Under the pieces are notes generated by a model that saw only the letters and a list, made by a program, of their open reading frames with translations, searched no databases and was not told where the DNA came from. From contig DAHXOW010000007.1 of the NCBI GenBank assembly GCA_027364665.1, forward strand, positions 1 to 19,349: a DNA stretch of 19,349 nucleotides, given 5' to 3'. Below, in pieces: positions 7,153 to 13,716 of this stretch. A program made the position numbers and the translations under genes. The DNA comes from a bacterium. Its GTDB lineage: Bacteria; Patescibacteriota; UBA1384; CAJBMM01. Numbering within the stretch: the first letter of the stretch is position 1; each line of letters opens with the position of its first letter.

Positions 7153-9553
7153 AGACATTACTCGTAGCAAATTTTCGAAAACAACTTTAACAATAATTAA
7201 ATTGCTTTTCGTTTTTTTACCGCTTCTAATTATTACACACTATCTACAAGGTAGTTGGTACCAGTTATCTCAACATTTAGCACTGATTGATTGGCGTCTG
7301 GTTATTATTGCCTGGATTTTTTTTGTCATTTATTATTTGGCCAGGTCGCTATCCTGGAAATTATTAATCAATAACTTGGGGCAACCCCTTGATTGGAAAT
7401 CGGCCAATCATGTTTGGTTTTGGTCTGAACTTAGTCGGTATTTACCGGGAAATATCTGGTCCATGTTGGGGCGCGTCTATCTCGGCCAACAACAAGGAAT
7501 ACCTAAAAAAACCGTCGCTACGAGCCTGTTGTTGGAGATAATTTTCCTAGTCAGGGGAGCGTCTGTCTTTTTCAGTTTTTTTTGGGGATTATTGCCGTAT
7601 CACAATAGCTCATTGGCACACTGGCTATGGCTGATTGTTATTCCGATAATAGTTCTTTTAGTTTCGCCGAACCTGTTAATCGGGCTAATTAACAAACTGT
7701 TAAAATTATTGAAAAAATCACCTCTGAGCTTATCTCTTCGCCGACTGAACCTTCTAGGATTATTATTACTCTATCTACTAGGTTGGTGTAGTTACGGCAT
7801 CGCTTCGCTCATAACTCTCAAAGCGTTAATAGGACCAATTAATGTTTCAATCTTCTGGATGGTCTCAGCGTTTGTTATAGCTTGGTTAATTGGGTATTTA
7901 AGCTTAATCACTCCGATGGGACTTGGTGTCAGGGAGGCCGCAGCCGTGGTTATCCTGTCTCCCATAATATCAGCCGGAGCAGCCAGTATGGTCGCCATTG
8001 CCACCCGTGTTATGGTAATTTTAAGCGAACTGTCGATATTGGCAGTATTAGCCATCGTCAGGTTAAATTTACGGTCGGCCTTTAAGTCAGTAACTGGACT
8101 AGTCAAAAAATACTGGCCCGAATTAATTTTAATCATCGCTTCTATCGCTTTCTTCGTTTTTTTCTCCGCTTATTCTGTTGCCAGGCAGAATAACTTCACC
8201 ACCGGACAATTTGATCTGGGGATAATGGATCAGGTAGTTTGGAACACCGCACATGGACACTTTTTCCAGCTTACCCAGCCTGGAGGAACGACAACTATTT
8301 CCCGGTTTGATATACATGCCGATTTGCTGCTTGCGATTATCTCACCGCTATATTGGATAGTTTCATCCGCCAAAACCTTATTAATACTGCAGGTTTTAGT
8401 AATTGTTCTGGCCGTTATTCCATTATATTTACTTGGAAAAGATTTCCTTAAAAATCGTCAACTAGCGATGATGATCGGTCTGCTATATCTGCTGTACCCG
8501 CCAATGCAACACGCGATCGGTTTTGACTTCCATCCGGTTACTCTGGCCACTTCGTTAATCATATTCACTTTTTATTTTCTTTATCGTCGCCAGTACTGGT
8601 GGTATGCGATTTTCGCGATTCTGACCGTATCTACCAAAGAAACGGCGGCTTTATCAGTGATAATGCTCGGTGTTTATGCCCTGATTATCAAACGCGACCG
8701 TCTTGTCGGATGGCTGACAATTTTTCTAAACATGGCTTGGATTTATATTTTGCTATGGCAAATTATGCCCCACTTTAGAGGGTCTGGTGAGCAAAATGCT
8801 TCAGCTTTCTTATTATATTATAGCCAATTTGGCTCCACGCCCGGACAAATCCTTCATACGATTTTTTTTAGACCTGAAGCATGGCTTAAATATTTATTTA
8901 CCCGTAACAACATCAGATATCTCGGTCAATTACTGTTGCCGCTAGCCTTTATCCCTGTTGCAAGCCCGATCATCTTACTGGCCATACCAGAATTATTGAT
9001 AAACACATTGAGCAATAACCCACACATGACAACAATTTCATTTCAGTACACAAGCATCGTAACCGCTTTTGTTTTCCTTGCATTTATTTTTGGACTACGA
9101 AATCTACTGAATCTTTGGAAAAAGCCTCATCAATTAAAAATGGCAACGACTGTTATCGTTATTTCATTGGTTCTTTGTTCACTGTTCAGTTTTCGCCAAT
9201 GGTCAATTATTTCTCCGTTTCGAATCAACTATTACAGTGTCTTTACCGATAATCTCAGCCCTTCCGCCACAGCCGAAGTAAATTACCTCGCTCAGACCAT
9301 TCCGTCAGCCGACTCGGTATCAGCAACTGAAACTATTTTGCCGCATTTTGACGAAAGAGCTCATGCTTATCTCGCTCCGGCCGGCTTTAACTTAGCCGAT
9401 TACATAATTATTCGACCTGGAGACGACCCTCAACTAACAGTTCCCCTGTCTTTATTGCAGACCAAAACCACTTCTTTGGCAGGAAATCATAATTTTTCAT
9501 TGATATTTAAAACAAATGATTTGTTAGTTTATCGAAAAGACAGTCATGACTAA
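7130..9553 (+). CDS. membrane protein: flippase-like (LPG synthase TM / UPF0104) domain fused to DUF2079
   Basis: 807 residues from ATG 7130 (803 from ATG 7142; neither has a strong Shine-Dalgarno site, and both overlap the GT2 gene's end). The first third (about 10-320) matches the lysylphosphatidylglycerol-synthase transmembrane/UPF0104 family. It shows SELSRYLPGNIWSMLGRV and the late motif SLITPMGLGVREAA. The remainder (about 330-807) matches DUF2079, a predicted multi-membrane GT-C-like family, by FTTGQFDLGIMDQVVWN, SRFDIHADLLLAIISPLYWI and FDFHPVTLA. Both halves are rich in membrane segments, and a soluble extracytoplasmic tail is predicted at about 700-807. Flippase-like members of UPF0104 are linked to lipid-linked sugar handling in archaea; the activity here is inferred. 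The 8-base overlap with the GT39 gene downstream indicates one operon. Confidence 0.8.
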   Translation: MQTGMKIKDITRSKFSKTTLTIIKLLFVFLPLLIITHYLQGSWYQLSQHLALIDWRLVIIAWIFFVIYYLARSLSWKLLINNLGQPLDWKSANHVWFWSELSRYLPGNIWSMLGRVYLGQQQGIPKKTVATSLLLEIIFLVRGASVFFSFFWGLLPYHNSSLAHWLWLIVIPIIVLLVSPNLLIGLINKLLKLLKKSPLSLSLRRLNLLGLLLLYLLGWCSYGIASLITLKALIGPINVSIFWMVSAFVIAWLIGYLSLITPMGLGVREAAAVVILSPIISAGAASMVAIATRVMVILSELSILAVLAIVRLNLRSAFKSVTGLVKKYWPELILIIASIAFFVFFSAYSVARQNNFTTGQFDLGIMDQVVWNTAHGHFFQLTQPGGTTTISRFDIHADLLLAIISPLYWIVSSAKTLLILQVLVIVLAVIPLYLLGKDFLKNRQLAMMIGLLYLLYPPMQHAIGFDFHPVTLATSLIIFTFYFLYRRQYWWYAIFAILTVSTKETAALSVIMLGVYALIIKRDRLVGWLTIFLNMAWIYILLWQIMPHFRGSGEQNASAFLLYYSQFGSTPGQILHTIFFRPEAWLKYLFTRNNIRYLGQLLLPLAFIPVASPIILLAIPELLINTLSNNPHMTTISFQYTSIVTAFVFLAFIFGLRNLLNLWKKPHQLKMATTVIVISLVLCSLFSFRQWSIISPFRINYYSVFTDNLSPSATAEVNYLAQTIPSADSVSATETILPHFDERAHAYLAPAGFNLADYIIIRPGDDPQLTVPLSLLQTKTTSLAGNHNFSLIFKTNDLLVYRKDSHD

Positions 9554-11279
9554 AAAACGCTCTCTTGTTAATTTATTCCTGATAAGTGCTGCGATAGTCT
9601 TCCTCTTGGCTCAGTTAATTGTTCAAATTCAACTAGCTCGTCATGACTCTGAAACTACCGATGAGGGAAGTCATCTTAATGCTGGGTATTCGTATGTGAT
9701 CACCGGAGACTTCAGATTCAACTCCGAACATCCACCATTGACTAAAGAATTGGCTGGTCTGGCTATTCTACACTTGAACCCAAAAACAACGACTGAGATG
9801 AATAAATTGTTTCAAAGATCGGGTAATTTTTTTTACGACCCTTGGCACGAAAATCTCAGCTCCTCGGATATTCTTCTATATAAGGCGGGCAATAATCCTC
9901 AAACGTTATTGTTCTGGGGCAGAGTTCCTTTTGTCTTCATTACCTTAATCCTTGGTCTGGCTATATTTTTCATCGCCTTAAAAGAGTGGGGCGTCGGGCC
10001 AGCTTTTCTGGCTACTGCGTTATATACACTGGACCCAACCGTTAGTGCTCATGGGCACTTAATCAACACCGATATACCGGTCGCACTAGGTTACTTATTA
10101 ATGATTTATGCCTCGTGGCAGTTTTTTCGTCGGCCGAATTGGTGGAGAGCTCTTTGGCTCGGTTTCGTTTTTGGTCTTGCCTTATTAACCAAATACACGG
10201 TCGTTATAGCTTTTCCCGCTTTCCTCATCCTTTATTGCCTATCATGGTGGCGGGCTGGGAAAAGAAGATATGGATTGATCGCTCTGCCGAAATTATTATT
10301 AGCCATGGTTATTATGATTTTAACCATTTGGGCCGGTTACGGTTTTCATGACAGAGTCGCCCCGCCATCACCTGCTTTTGGTGCGGAAATGCAATATGCT
10401 GACAATCATGGAGGAACAACAATCGGATTTCGTCCACCATCGGTAATTTCAATTAAGGACAAAGTCTACACCGACCTGAGACCGGTTATTGATTTATTCC
10501 CTGGCGACTTTGTTAAGGGTTTATACATGGTCATTGAACACGGTGGCAGCGGACAAAAGGAATTTTTATTTGGTAAAATTTCTACTCACGGTGTTTGGTA
10601 TTACTTTCCCCTAATCAGTCTGATTAAAACTCCCATCCCGACCATTATCTTCGGGCTACTAGCTACATATTGGTTGGTCAAAAGACGACCGATTAATTGG
10701 CCGATTATTTACCTGTTAATTGGAGGAGCGGTGTTTTTGTTTGTCGCCATGTTTTCTAAAGCAGATCTAGGCATACGTTATATTTTACCAGTTTTGCCGC
10801 TAGCTATTTTGGTAATTGCGGCCGGTTTCTGGCCTTGGCTGGAAACCGGTAACCTGGCTATAATTACCACTTCCATTCTCTTGTCTTGGCTGCTCGTCAT
10901 CTATTTATTTTCTTATCCGTCCTACATGGGATATTTTAATAATTTTATTGGCGGATCAAACCAAGGATACTTGGTACGCAGTGATTCCGATGTCGATTGG
11001 GGACAGGATATCGGCAGGATCGCTTCGTACCTGGACACTCATCATATCAACAAAGCATATATTGATTATGACTGGGATGGTGCCTCTGCACTAAATTATT
11101 ATTTAGGGCTAAACCGTTGGCAACCGCTGTCTGATTGGAAACCTGGACAAAGCGGGTATGCCGGCTTTAGCGGATCAGCATACGAGATTAACAAAAACGA
11201 TCATTTTCTTAAAAACCCCAGTTTGTGCACCGATTTACAACACATTACCCCAAGTGTTTTAATCTGTCAGCTGCATTAA
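9546..11279 (+). CDS. GT39/ArnT-like membrane glycosyltransferase (GT-C fold)
   Basis: 577 residues. N-terminal membrane anchor (about 9-30), then the first extracytoplasmic loop with TTDEGSHLNAGYSYVITGD, whose Asp39-Glu40 pair is the usual GT-C catalytic acid position, and FNSEHPPLTKELAGL (58-72, EHPPL motif). The DPTVSAHGHLINTDIP stretch at about 166-181 is typical of the PMT_2/GT39 group, and around ten further membrane segments follow. The C-terminal soluble part (about 475-577) carries SDVDWGQDIGRIASYL. These enzymes transfer a sugar from polyprenyl-phosphate-sugar to a protein or lipid on the outer face. It overlaps the stop of the preceding gene by 8 bases and ends 7 bp from the convergent LUD gene, with no room for a separate terminator. 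Acceptor and sugar are unknown. Confidence 0.86.
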   Translation: MTKKRSLVNLFLISAAIVFLLAQLIVQIQLARHDSETTDEGSHLNAGYSYVITGDFRFNSEHPPLTKELAGLAILHLNPKTTTEMNKLFQRSGNFFYDPWHENLSSSDILLYKAGNNPQTLLFWGRVPFVFITLILGLAIFFIALKEWGVGPAFLATALYTLDPTVSAHGHLINTDIPVALGYLLMIYASWQFFRRPNWWRALWLGFVFGLALLTKYTVVIAFPAFLILYCLSWWRAGKRRYGLIALPKLLLAMVIMILTIWAGYGFHDRVAPPSPAFGAEMQYADNHGGTTIGFRPPSVISIKDKVYTDLRPVIDLFPGDFVKGLYMVIEHGGSGQKEFLFGKISTHGVWYYFPLISLIKTPIPTIIFGLLATYWLVKRRPINWPIIYLLIGGAVFLFVAMFSKADLGIRYILPVLPLAILVIAAGFWPWLETGNLAIITTSILLSWLLVIYLFSYPSYMGYFNNFIGGSNQGYLVRSDSDVDWGQDIGRIASYLDTHHINKAYIDYDWDGASALNYYLGLNRWQPLSDWKPGQSGYAGFSGSAYEINKNDHFLKNPSLCTDLQHITPSVLICQLH

Positions 11280-11286
11280 TATATCT

Positions 11287-11895
11287 TCAGAAACCAAGGT
11301 TTTCTTTGACCAAAATCATTGTAATTCGGTCGGGCTTAGACTCAGAATTTATTATTAATAATTTTCTTGCCACAGTATGCATACCATAGGACTCGAACAA
11401 ACGCTTATCTTCTAATGGAATGACGTATTCTTGCAAACGAACCATGGCTTGTTTCATGTCCTTAACAATTTTCTGGACCCCAACAATCCAAACTACGTGA
11501 GCCGCTGAAAAAGCATATGGGCTGATTTGACTTCCTGAATTAGAGGCAACCAGGACTTGACCTTCTTCAGTAACCGCATGGACACTTCCCAAAACATAAT
11601 CAGGGGCACTGTTGATTCTTCTCGCCTGATCTCTCCGCTCATTTTCTGCGAAAGCATTGACCTTCTTTTTTAGAGAAATCAGATCCGTAGAATGTTCGAT
11701 CTCTTCTTCAAGACCTATTTGTTTCAAAGTAACCGAGCTAACCGTCATAACGGTCGAATCTTTTTTGATCATCTCTAAAGCAAGTTTTTTTGCCTCTTGT
11801 CCATTCTCCGCCAATACGGTTTTAATTCCGTTTGCCTCCAGAGATTTTCTTGTTTTTTCTACAACATGATCATCGGGTAAAATATTTTTCATCAT
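11287..11895 (-). CDS. LUD-domain protein (LutC/YkgG-related)
   Basis: 202 residues of the LUD (DUF162) fold. Recognisable parts are TVMTVSSVTLKQIGLEEEI (about 53-71), APDYVLGSVHAVTEEGQVLVASNSGSQ (about 97-123, seen in parts) and AAHVVWIVGVQKIVKDMKQAMVRLQEYV. LUD proteins such as LutB/LutC support lactate utilisation, but stand-alone LUD proteins are often of unknown role, and no LutA or LutB gene is present here. The start at 11893-11895 is chosen because AGGAT lies 7 bases upstream; a second ATG follows directly. The gene is divergent from an HxlR regulator across a 55-bp gap with palindromes, so its expression is probably controlled by that regulator. It may take part in a redox or electrophile response, which is inference. 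Confidence 0.85.
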   Translation of the reverse strand: MMKNILPDDHVVEKTRKSLEANGIKTVLAENGQEAKKLALEMIKKDSTVMTVSSVTLKQIGLEEEIEHSTDLISLKKKVNAFAENERRDQARRINSAPDYVLGSVHAVTEEGQVLVASNSGSQISPYAFSAAHVVWIVGVQKIVKDMKQAMVRLQEYVIPLEDKRLFESYGMHTVARKLLIINSESKPDRITMILVKENLGF

Positions 11896-11896
11896 G

Positions 11897-11925
11897 TTGA
11901 CATCCTAATCCACATAATTTATTTT
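11897..11925 (+). promoter_or_regulatory. promoter of the HxlR gene
   Basis: A perfect -35 TTGACA at 11897-11902 and -10 TATTTT at 11920-11925 with a 17-base spacer. The expected start of transcription, near 11932, falls inside the palindrome at 11925-11939, as expected for an autorepressed gene. Confidence 0.55.
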
Positions 11926-11939
11926 GTAAAGTAATTACA
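11925..11939. promoter_or_regulatory. candidate HxlR operator 1 (TGTAA-N5-TTACA)
   Basis: A perfect 5-bp inverted repeat with a 5-bp spacer, in the LUD/HxlR divergent gap. It begins at the last base of the proposed hxlR -10 and covers the expected transcription start. Repression of both genes from one site would be possible. It is short and AT-rich, so chance occurrence cannot be excluded. Confidence 0.45.
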
Positions 11940-11948
11940 GAAAGTATA

Positions 11949-11961
11949 GTATGTATCATAC
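11949..11961. promoter_or_regulatory. candidate HxlR operator 2 (GTATG-N3-CATAC) across the start codon
   Basis: The sequence GTATGTATCATAC is a perfect 13-bp hyphenated palindrome containing the hxlR ATG (11951). It shares the 9-mer ATGTATCAT with the third palindrome downstream of the gene, which supports a common binding protein. Part of the palindrome is coding (MYHT), so it could also reflect protein constraint. Confidence 0.4.
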
Positions 11962-12256
11962 CGAGTGCGGGTTGGAAAAAACTCTCAAAGTAATCGGCGC
12001 AAAGTGGACTATTTTAATTTTAAAAGAATTATGTGTTGAAAAACAAAAACGTTTTGGCCAAATTTTAAATTCGTTACCCGGAATCAGCCCCAGGACTCTT
12101 TCACTTCGACTGGATCAATTGGAACGTGCCGGGGTTATTAAGCGTCAGGCTTTCGCCGAGGTGCCTCTGCGCGTTGAATACTCATTAACCGATAAAGGAG
12201 AGTCGCTGCGAGAAATTGTAGACACAATGAAACATTGGGGTGATAATCATCAATAA
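11951..12256 (+). CDS. HxlR-family winged-helix transcriptional regulator
   Basis: 101 residues, a complete HxlR/DUF24 domain. The N terminus has Cys6 in HTECGLEKTLKVIGAKWT, the position of the conserved Cys used for thiol sensing in several HxlR/DUF24 regulators (YodB, HypR and relatives). The recognition helix region ISPRTLSLRLDQLERAGVIKR (65-84, seen in parts) and the wing/tail YSLTDKGESLREIVDTMKHWG are standard. It should bind DNA as a dimer. It is divergent from the LUD gene, with palindromes at the promoter, over the start codon and just after the stop, so autoregulation plus control of the LUD gene is the simplest model. A redox- or aldehyde-responsive role is inferred from the single Cys and the family. 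Confidence 0.93.
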   Translation: MYHTECGLEKTLKVIGAKWTILILKELCVEKQKRFGQILNSLPGISPRTLSLRLDQLERAGVIKRQAFAEVPLRVEYSLTDKGESLREIVDTMKHWGDNHQ

Positions 12257-12261
12257 ATCAC

Positions 12262-12273
12262 GATACATGTATC
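12262..12273. promoter_or_regulatory. candidate HxlR operator 3 (perfect palindrome GATACATGTATC)
   Basis: A 12-bp perfect palindrome 5 bp after the hxlR stop codon. It shares the 9-mer ATGTATCAT (12267-12275) with the palindrome over the hxlR start. No gene starts immediately downstream on the plus strand, so a promoter role is unclear; it could be an auxiliary site for looping. Confidence 0.35.
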
Positions 12274-12293
12274 ATTTTCGTATCAGATAAAAA

Positions 12294-12326
12294 AATCCTT
12301 GTCCATAAATTAAACAGGCAAGGATT
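12294..12326 (-). terminator. Rho-independent terminator of the orphan membrane-protein gene
   Basis: Inverted repeat AATCCTTG (12294-12301) / CAAGGATT (12319-12326), extended by a G-U and a C-G pair, with a 13-base loop. Read on the minus strand it is followed by a run of seven Ts (12295 down to 12289) and lies 7 bp after the stop codon at 12334. On the plus strand there is no T-run, so it serves mainly the minus-strand gene. Confidence 0.8.
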
Positions 12327-12333
12327 ATTCAAG

Positions 12334-12831
12334 CTATTTATTCCACCTCAGGCCGTTAGCCTGGCCGTGCTTGATCAGCCAGGCTGCTTGATTGGATCGG
12401 CCGGTCATGTTATCAAACACAACCGATCCGATCCAAGATGCGATTAGCAACATCGCAGCAACAAACTTGGCCGGGGTCGTCGCCAGCATTACACAACTTA
12501 CCGGTACATAAAATACCAGCACTGGCACAACCAGTAAATTGTGAAAGCTGTCTCCCCAATACTTCAGGCAGGTCTTCGTGACTGACTGCCAGGCAACACC
12601 AGCCAATACTGCTACGACTAAGAAGGCCGGAGCGGCCCCTGCAAGCCAGTTCGGCACAGCCAGGTGAGCAGCCAGAGCCGGTATGATCGCCAACAACAGG
12701 TCTGCCCAGCTCGACAGACATACATTGTATGCCCGTCCCTCTCCGACTTTTCTGGCTAACAGCACCATTCCGACTGACCAGAACGACACCGTTGCCCATA
12801 TGACTAACGATGACTGTTGTAACAAAATCAT
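12334..12831 (-). CDS. GC-rich orphan membrane protein, unknown function
   Basis: 165 residues, not recognised. It is very hydrophobic, with about four to five probable membrane segments (roughly 8-27, 40-60, 67-83, 97-118, 120-139). A short loop WQSVTKTCLKYWGDSFHNL (about 81-99) and a polar C terminus, NMTGRSNQAAWLIKHG, stand out. It is rich in Ala, Val, Leu and Trp. The DNA is much more GC-rich than its neighbours: lines 12421-12480 and 12601-12660 count 32/60 and 37/60 GC, against 22/60 at 13021-13080. It has a near-consensus promoter, an unusually strong Shine-Dalgarno site and its own terminator, so it is a self-contained single-gene unit and probably transferred. A second open frame at 12413-12835 on the same strand overlaps it but lacks a membrane-protein pattern and is taken as a shadow. 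Confidence 0.72.
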   Translation of the reverse strand: MILLQQSSLVIWATVSFWSVGMVLLARKVGEGRAYNVCLSSWADLLLAIIPALAAHLAVPNWLAGAAPAFLVVAVLAGVAWQSVTKTCLKYWGDSFHNLLVVPVLVFYVPVSCVMLATTPAKFVAAMLLIASWIGSVVFDNMTGRSNQAAWLIKHGQANGLRWNK

Positions 12832-12839
12832 TCATTTCA

Positions 12840-12846
12840 CCCCCTT
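12840..12846 (-). promoter_or_regulatory. strong Shine-Dalgarno site of the orphan membrane-protein gene
   Basis: On the minus strand this reads AAGGGGG, followed by TGAAATGA and then the ATG at 12829-12831, an 8-base spacing. It is stronger than any other ribosome binding site in the window, where most starts have weak or no such sites, and it fixes the start of this gene. Confidence 0.75.
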
Positions 12847-12870
12847 ATTTTAAATTGCTTTAATAACCAT

Positions 12871-12899
12871 ATAATACAATAAATAATTAATTTTGTCAA
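12871..12899 (-). promoter_or_regulatory. near-consensus sigma70 promoter of the orphan membrane-protein gene
   Basis: On the minus strand, -35 TTGACA (12894-12899) and -10 TATTAT (12871-12876) with a 17-base spacer. An AATTTT/AAAATT inverted repeat (12889-12894 / 12902-12907) overlaps the -35, but is AT-only and may be chance. Transcription would begin near 12864, giving a leader of about 33 bases. Confidence 0.75.
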
Positions 12900-12934
12900 T
12901 TAAAATTGGGGGTTAATCAAAATGTGTCGATAAT

Positions 12935-12963
12935 TTGTCTTATCAGTTGCGATTGATTACAAT
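12935..12963 (+). promoter_or_regulatory. promoter of the ABC-AlkD operon
   Basis: The -35 TTGTCT (12935-12940) and -10 TACAAT (12958-12963) with a 17-base spacer. The start of transcription is expected at about 12969-12971, only 2-4 bases before the ATG at 12973, so the mRNA is probably leaderless or nearly so. Confidence 0.6.
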
Positions 12964-12972
12964 GAGCGCAGA

Positions 12973-13716
12973 ATGAATACGGATAGCCAGAAAAAAACTC
13001 TTACATTTGATAACGTTAGTAAAACATACGGTGATATCACTGCCTTAAACAAGCTAAGTTTTTCAATCGCTGAAGGAGAATTGTACGGTCTGATCGGTCC
13101 GAACGGAGCCGGTAAAACCACCAGCATTCGCCTGCTGTTGGGCCTGGAGAGACCATCTGAGGGTAGAATTGAGATATTAGGACATTCCCCTAGTAACAGA
13201 GCTCACTATTCTGAAATTGGTTACATGCCTCAGGAAACATCTTTGTACATTGAGTTAACGGTTGAAGAAAATCTCGAACTGTTTGGTCGACTTTATGGAC
13301 TGGATAGATCGGCTCTAAAAAATAAGATCTCCGAATTGTTGGCCTTTGTCGAATTAACCGAGCGCCGAAAAACAGTTGTTGCGAATCTATCCGGCGGAAT
13401 GAAACATCGTGCATCTTTAGCCGTCGCACTATTACCTGAGCCGAAATTATTGATCCTAGACGAACCGACCGTCGGAGTTGACCCTGAATTAAGACAAGGA
13501 TTTTGGTCACGCTTCGCCGAGATGCAGAAAAAGGGAATCACTATCCTAATTACGACTCATTATATGGATGAAGCGGCTCATTGCCATCGTGTCGGCCTGA
13601 TTTCTTCTGGACATTTGATCGCCCAGGGTACTCCGAATGCTTTATTGAAAGAAAGCCAAGCCAAAAACTTGGAAGAAGCCTTTTTAAAACTAATTAAACG
13701 AGAAGCGATAAAATGA
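12973..13716 (+). CDS. ABC transporter ATP-binding protein (DrrA/NodI-type exporter)
   Basis: 247 residues, a complete nucleotide-binding domain. Walker A GPNGAGKTT (42-50), Q-loop Gln87 in GYMPQE, signature LSGGM (139-143), Walker B LLILDEP with the catalytic Glu164 (159-165), D-loop VGVDP and the switch His196 in TTHYMDEA. The sequence type (short, with an ABC-2 permease encoded next) is that of drug or polysaccharide exporters such as DrrA, NodI and CcmA. It lacks the long C-terminal extension of some DrrA proteins. The stop overlaps the permease start by 4 bases (ATGA). The start at 12973 sits just after a promoter, with only a GAGCGCAG stretch upstream. Confidence 0.94.
   Translation: MNTDSQKKTLTFDNVSKTYGDITALNKLSFSIAEGELYGLIGPNGAGKTTSIRLLLGLERPSEGRIEILGHSPSNRAHYSEIGYMPQETSLYIELTVEENLELFGRLYGLDRSALKNKISELLAFVELTERRKTVVANLSGGMKHRASLAVALLPEPKLLILDEPTVGVDPELRQGFWSRFAEMQKKGITILITTHYMDEAAHCHRVGLISSGHLIAQGTPNALLKESQAKNLEEAFLKLIKREAIK

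Noticed and set aside
11287..11308. AGAAACC/GGTTTTCT hairpin as terminator of the glycosyltransferase operon
   Set aside because: It lies within the coding end of the LUD gene, has a bulge and a very tight loop, and the T-run is interrupted. It is more likely coincidence.
12413..12835. Second open frame (140 codons) on the same strand as the orphan membrane gene
   Set aside because: It overlaps the 165-residue frame, is not membrane-like, is rich in Cys, Arg and Gly as shadow frames of GC-rich genes are, and its ATG sits too close to the Shine-Dalgarno site (4 bases).
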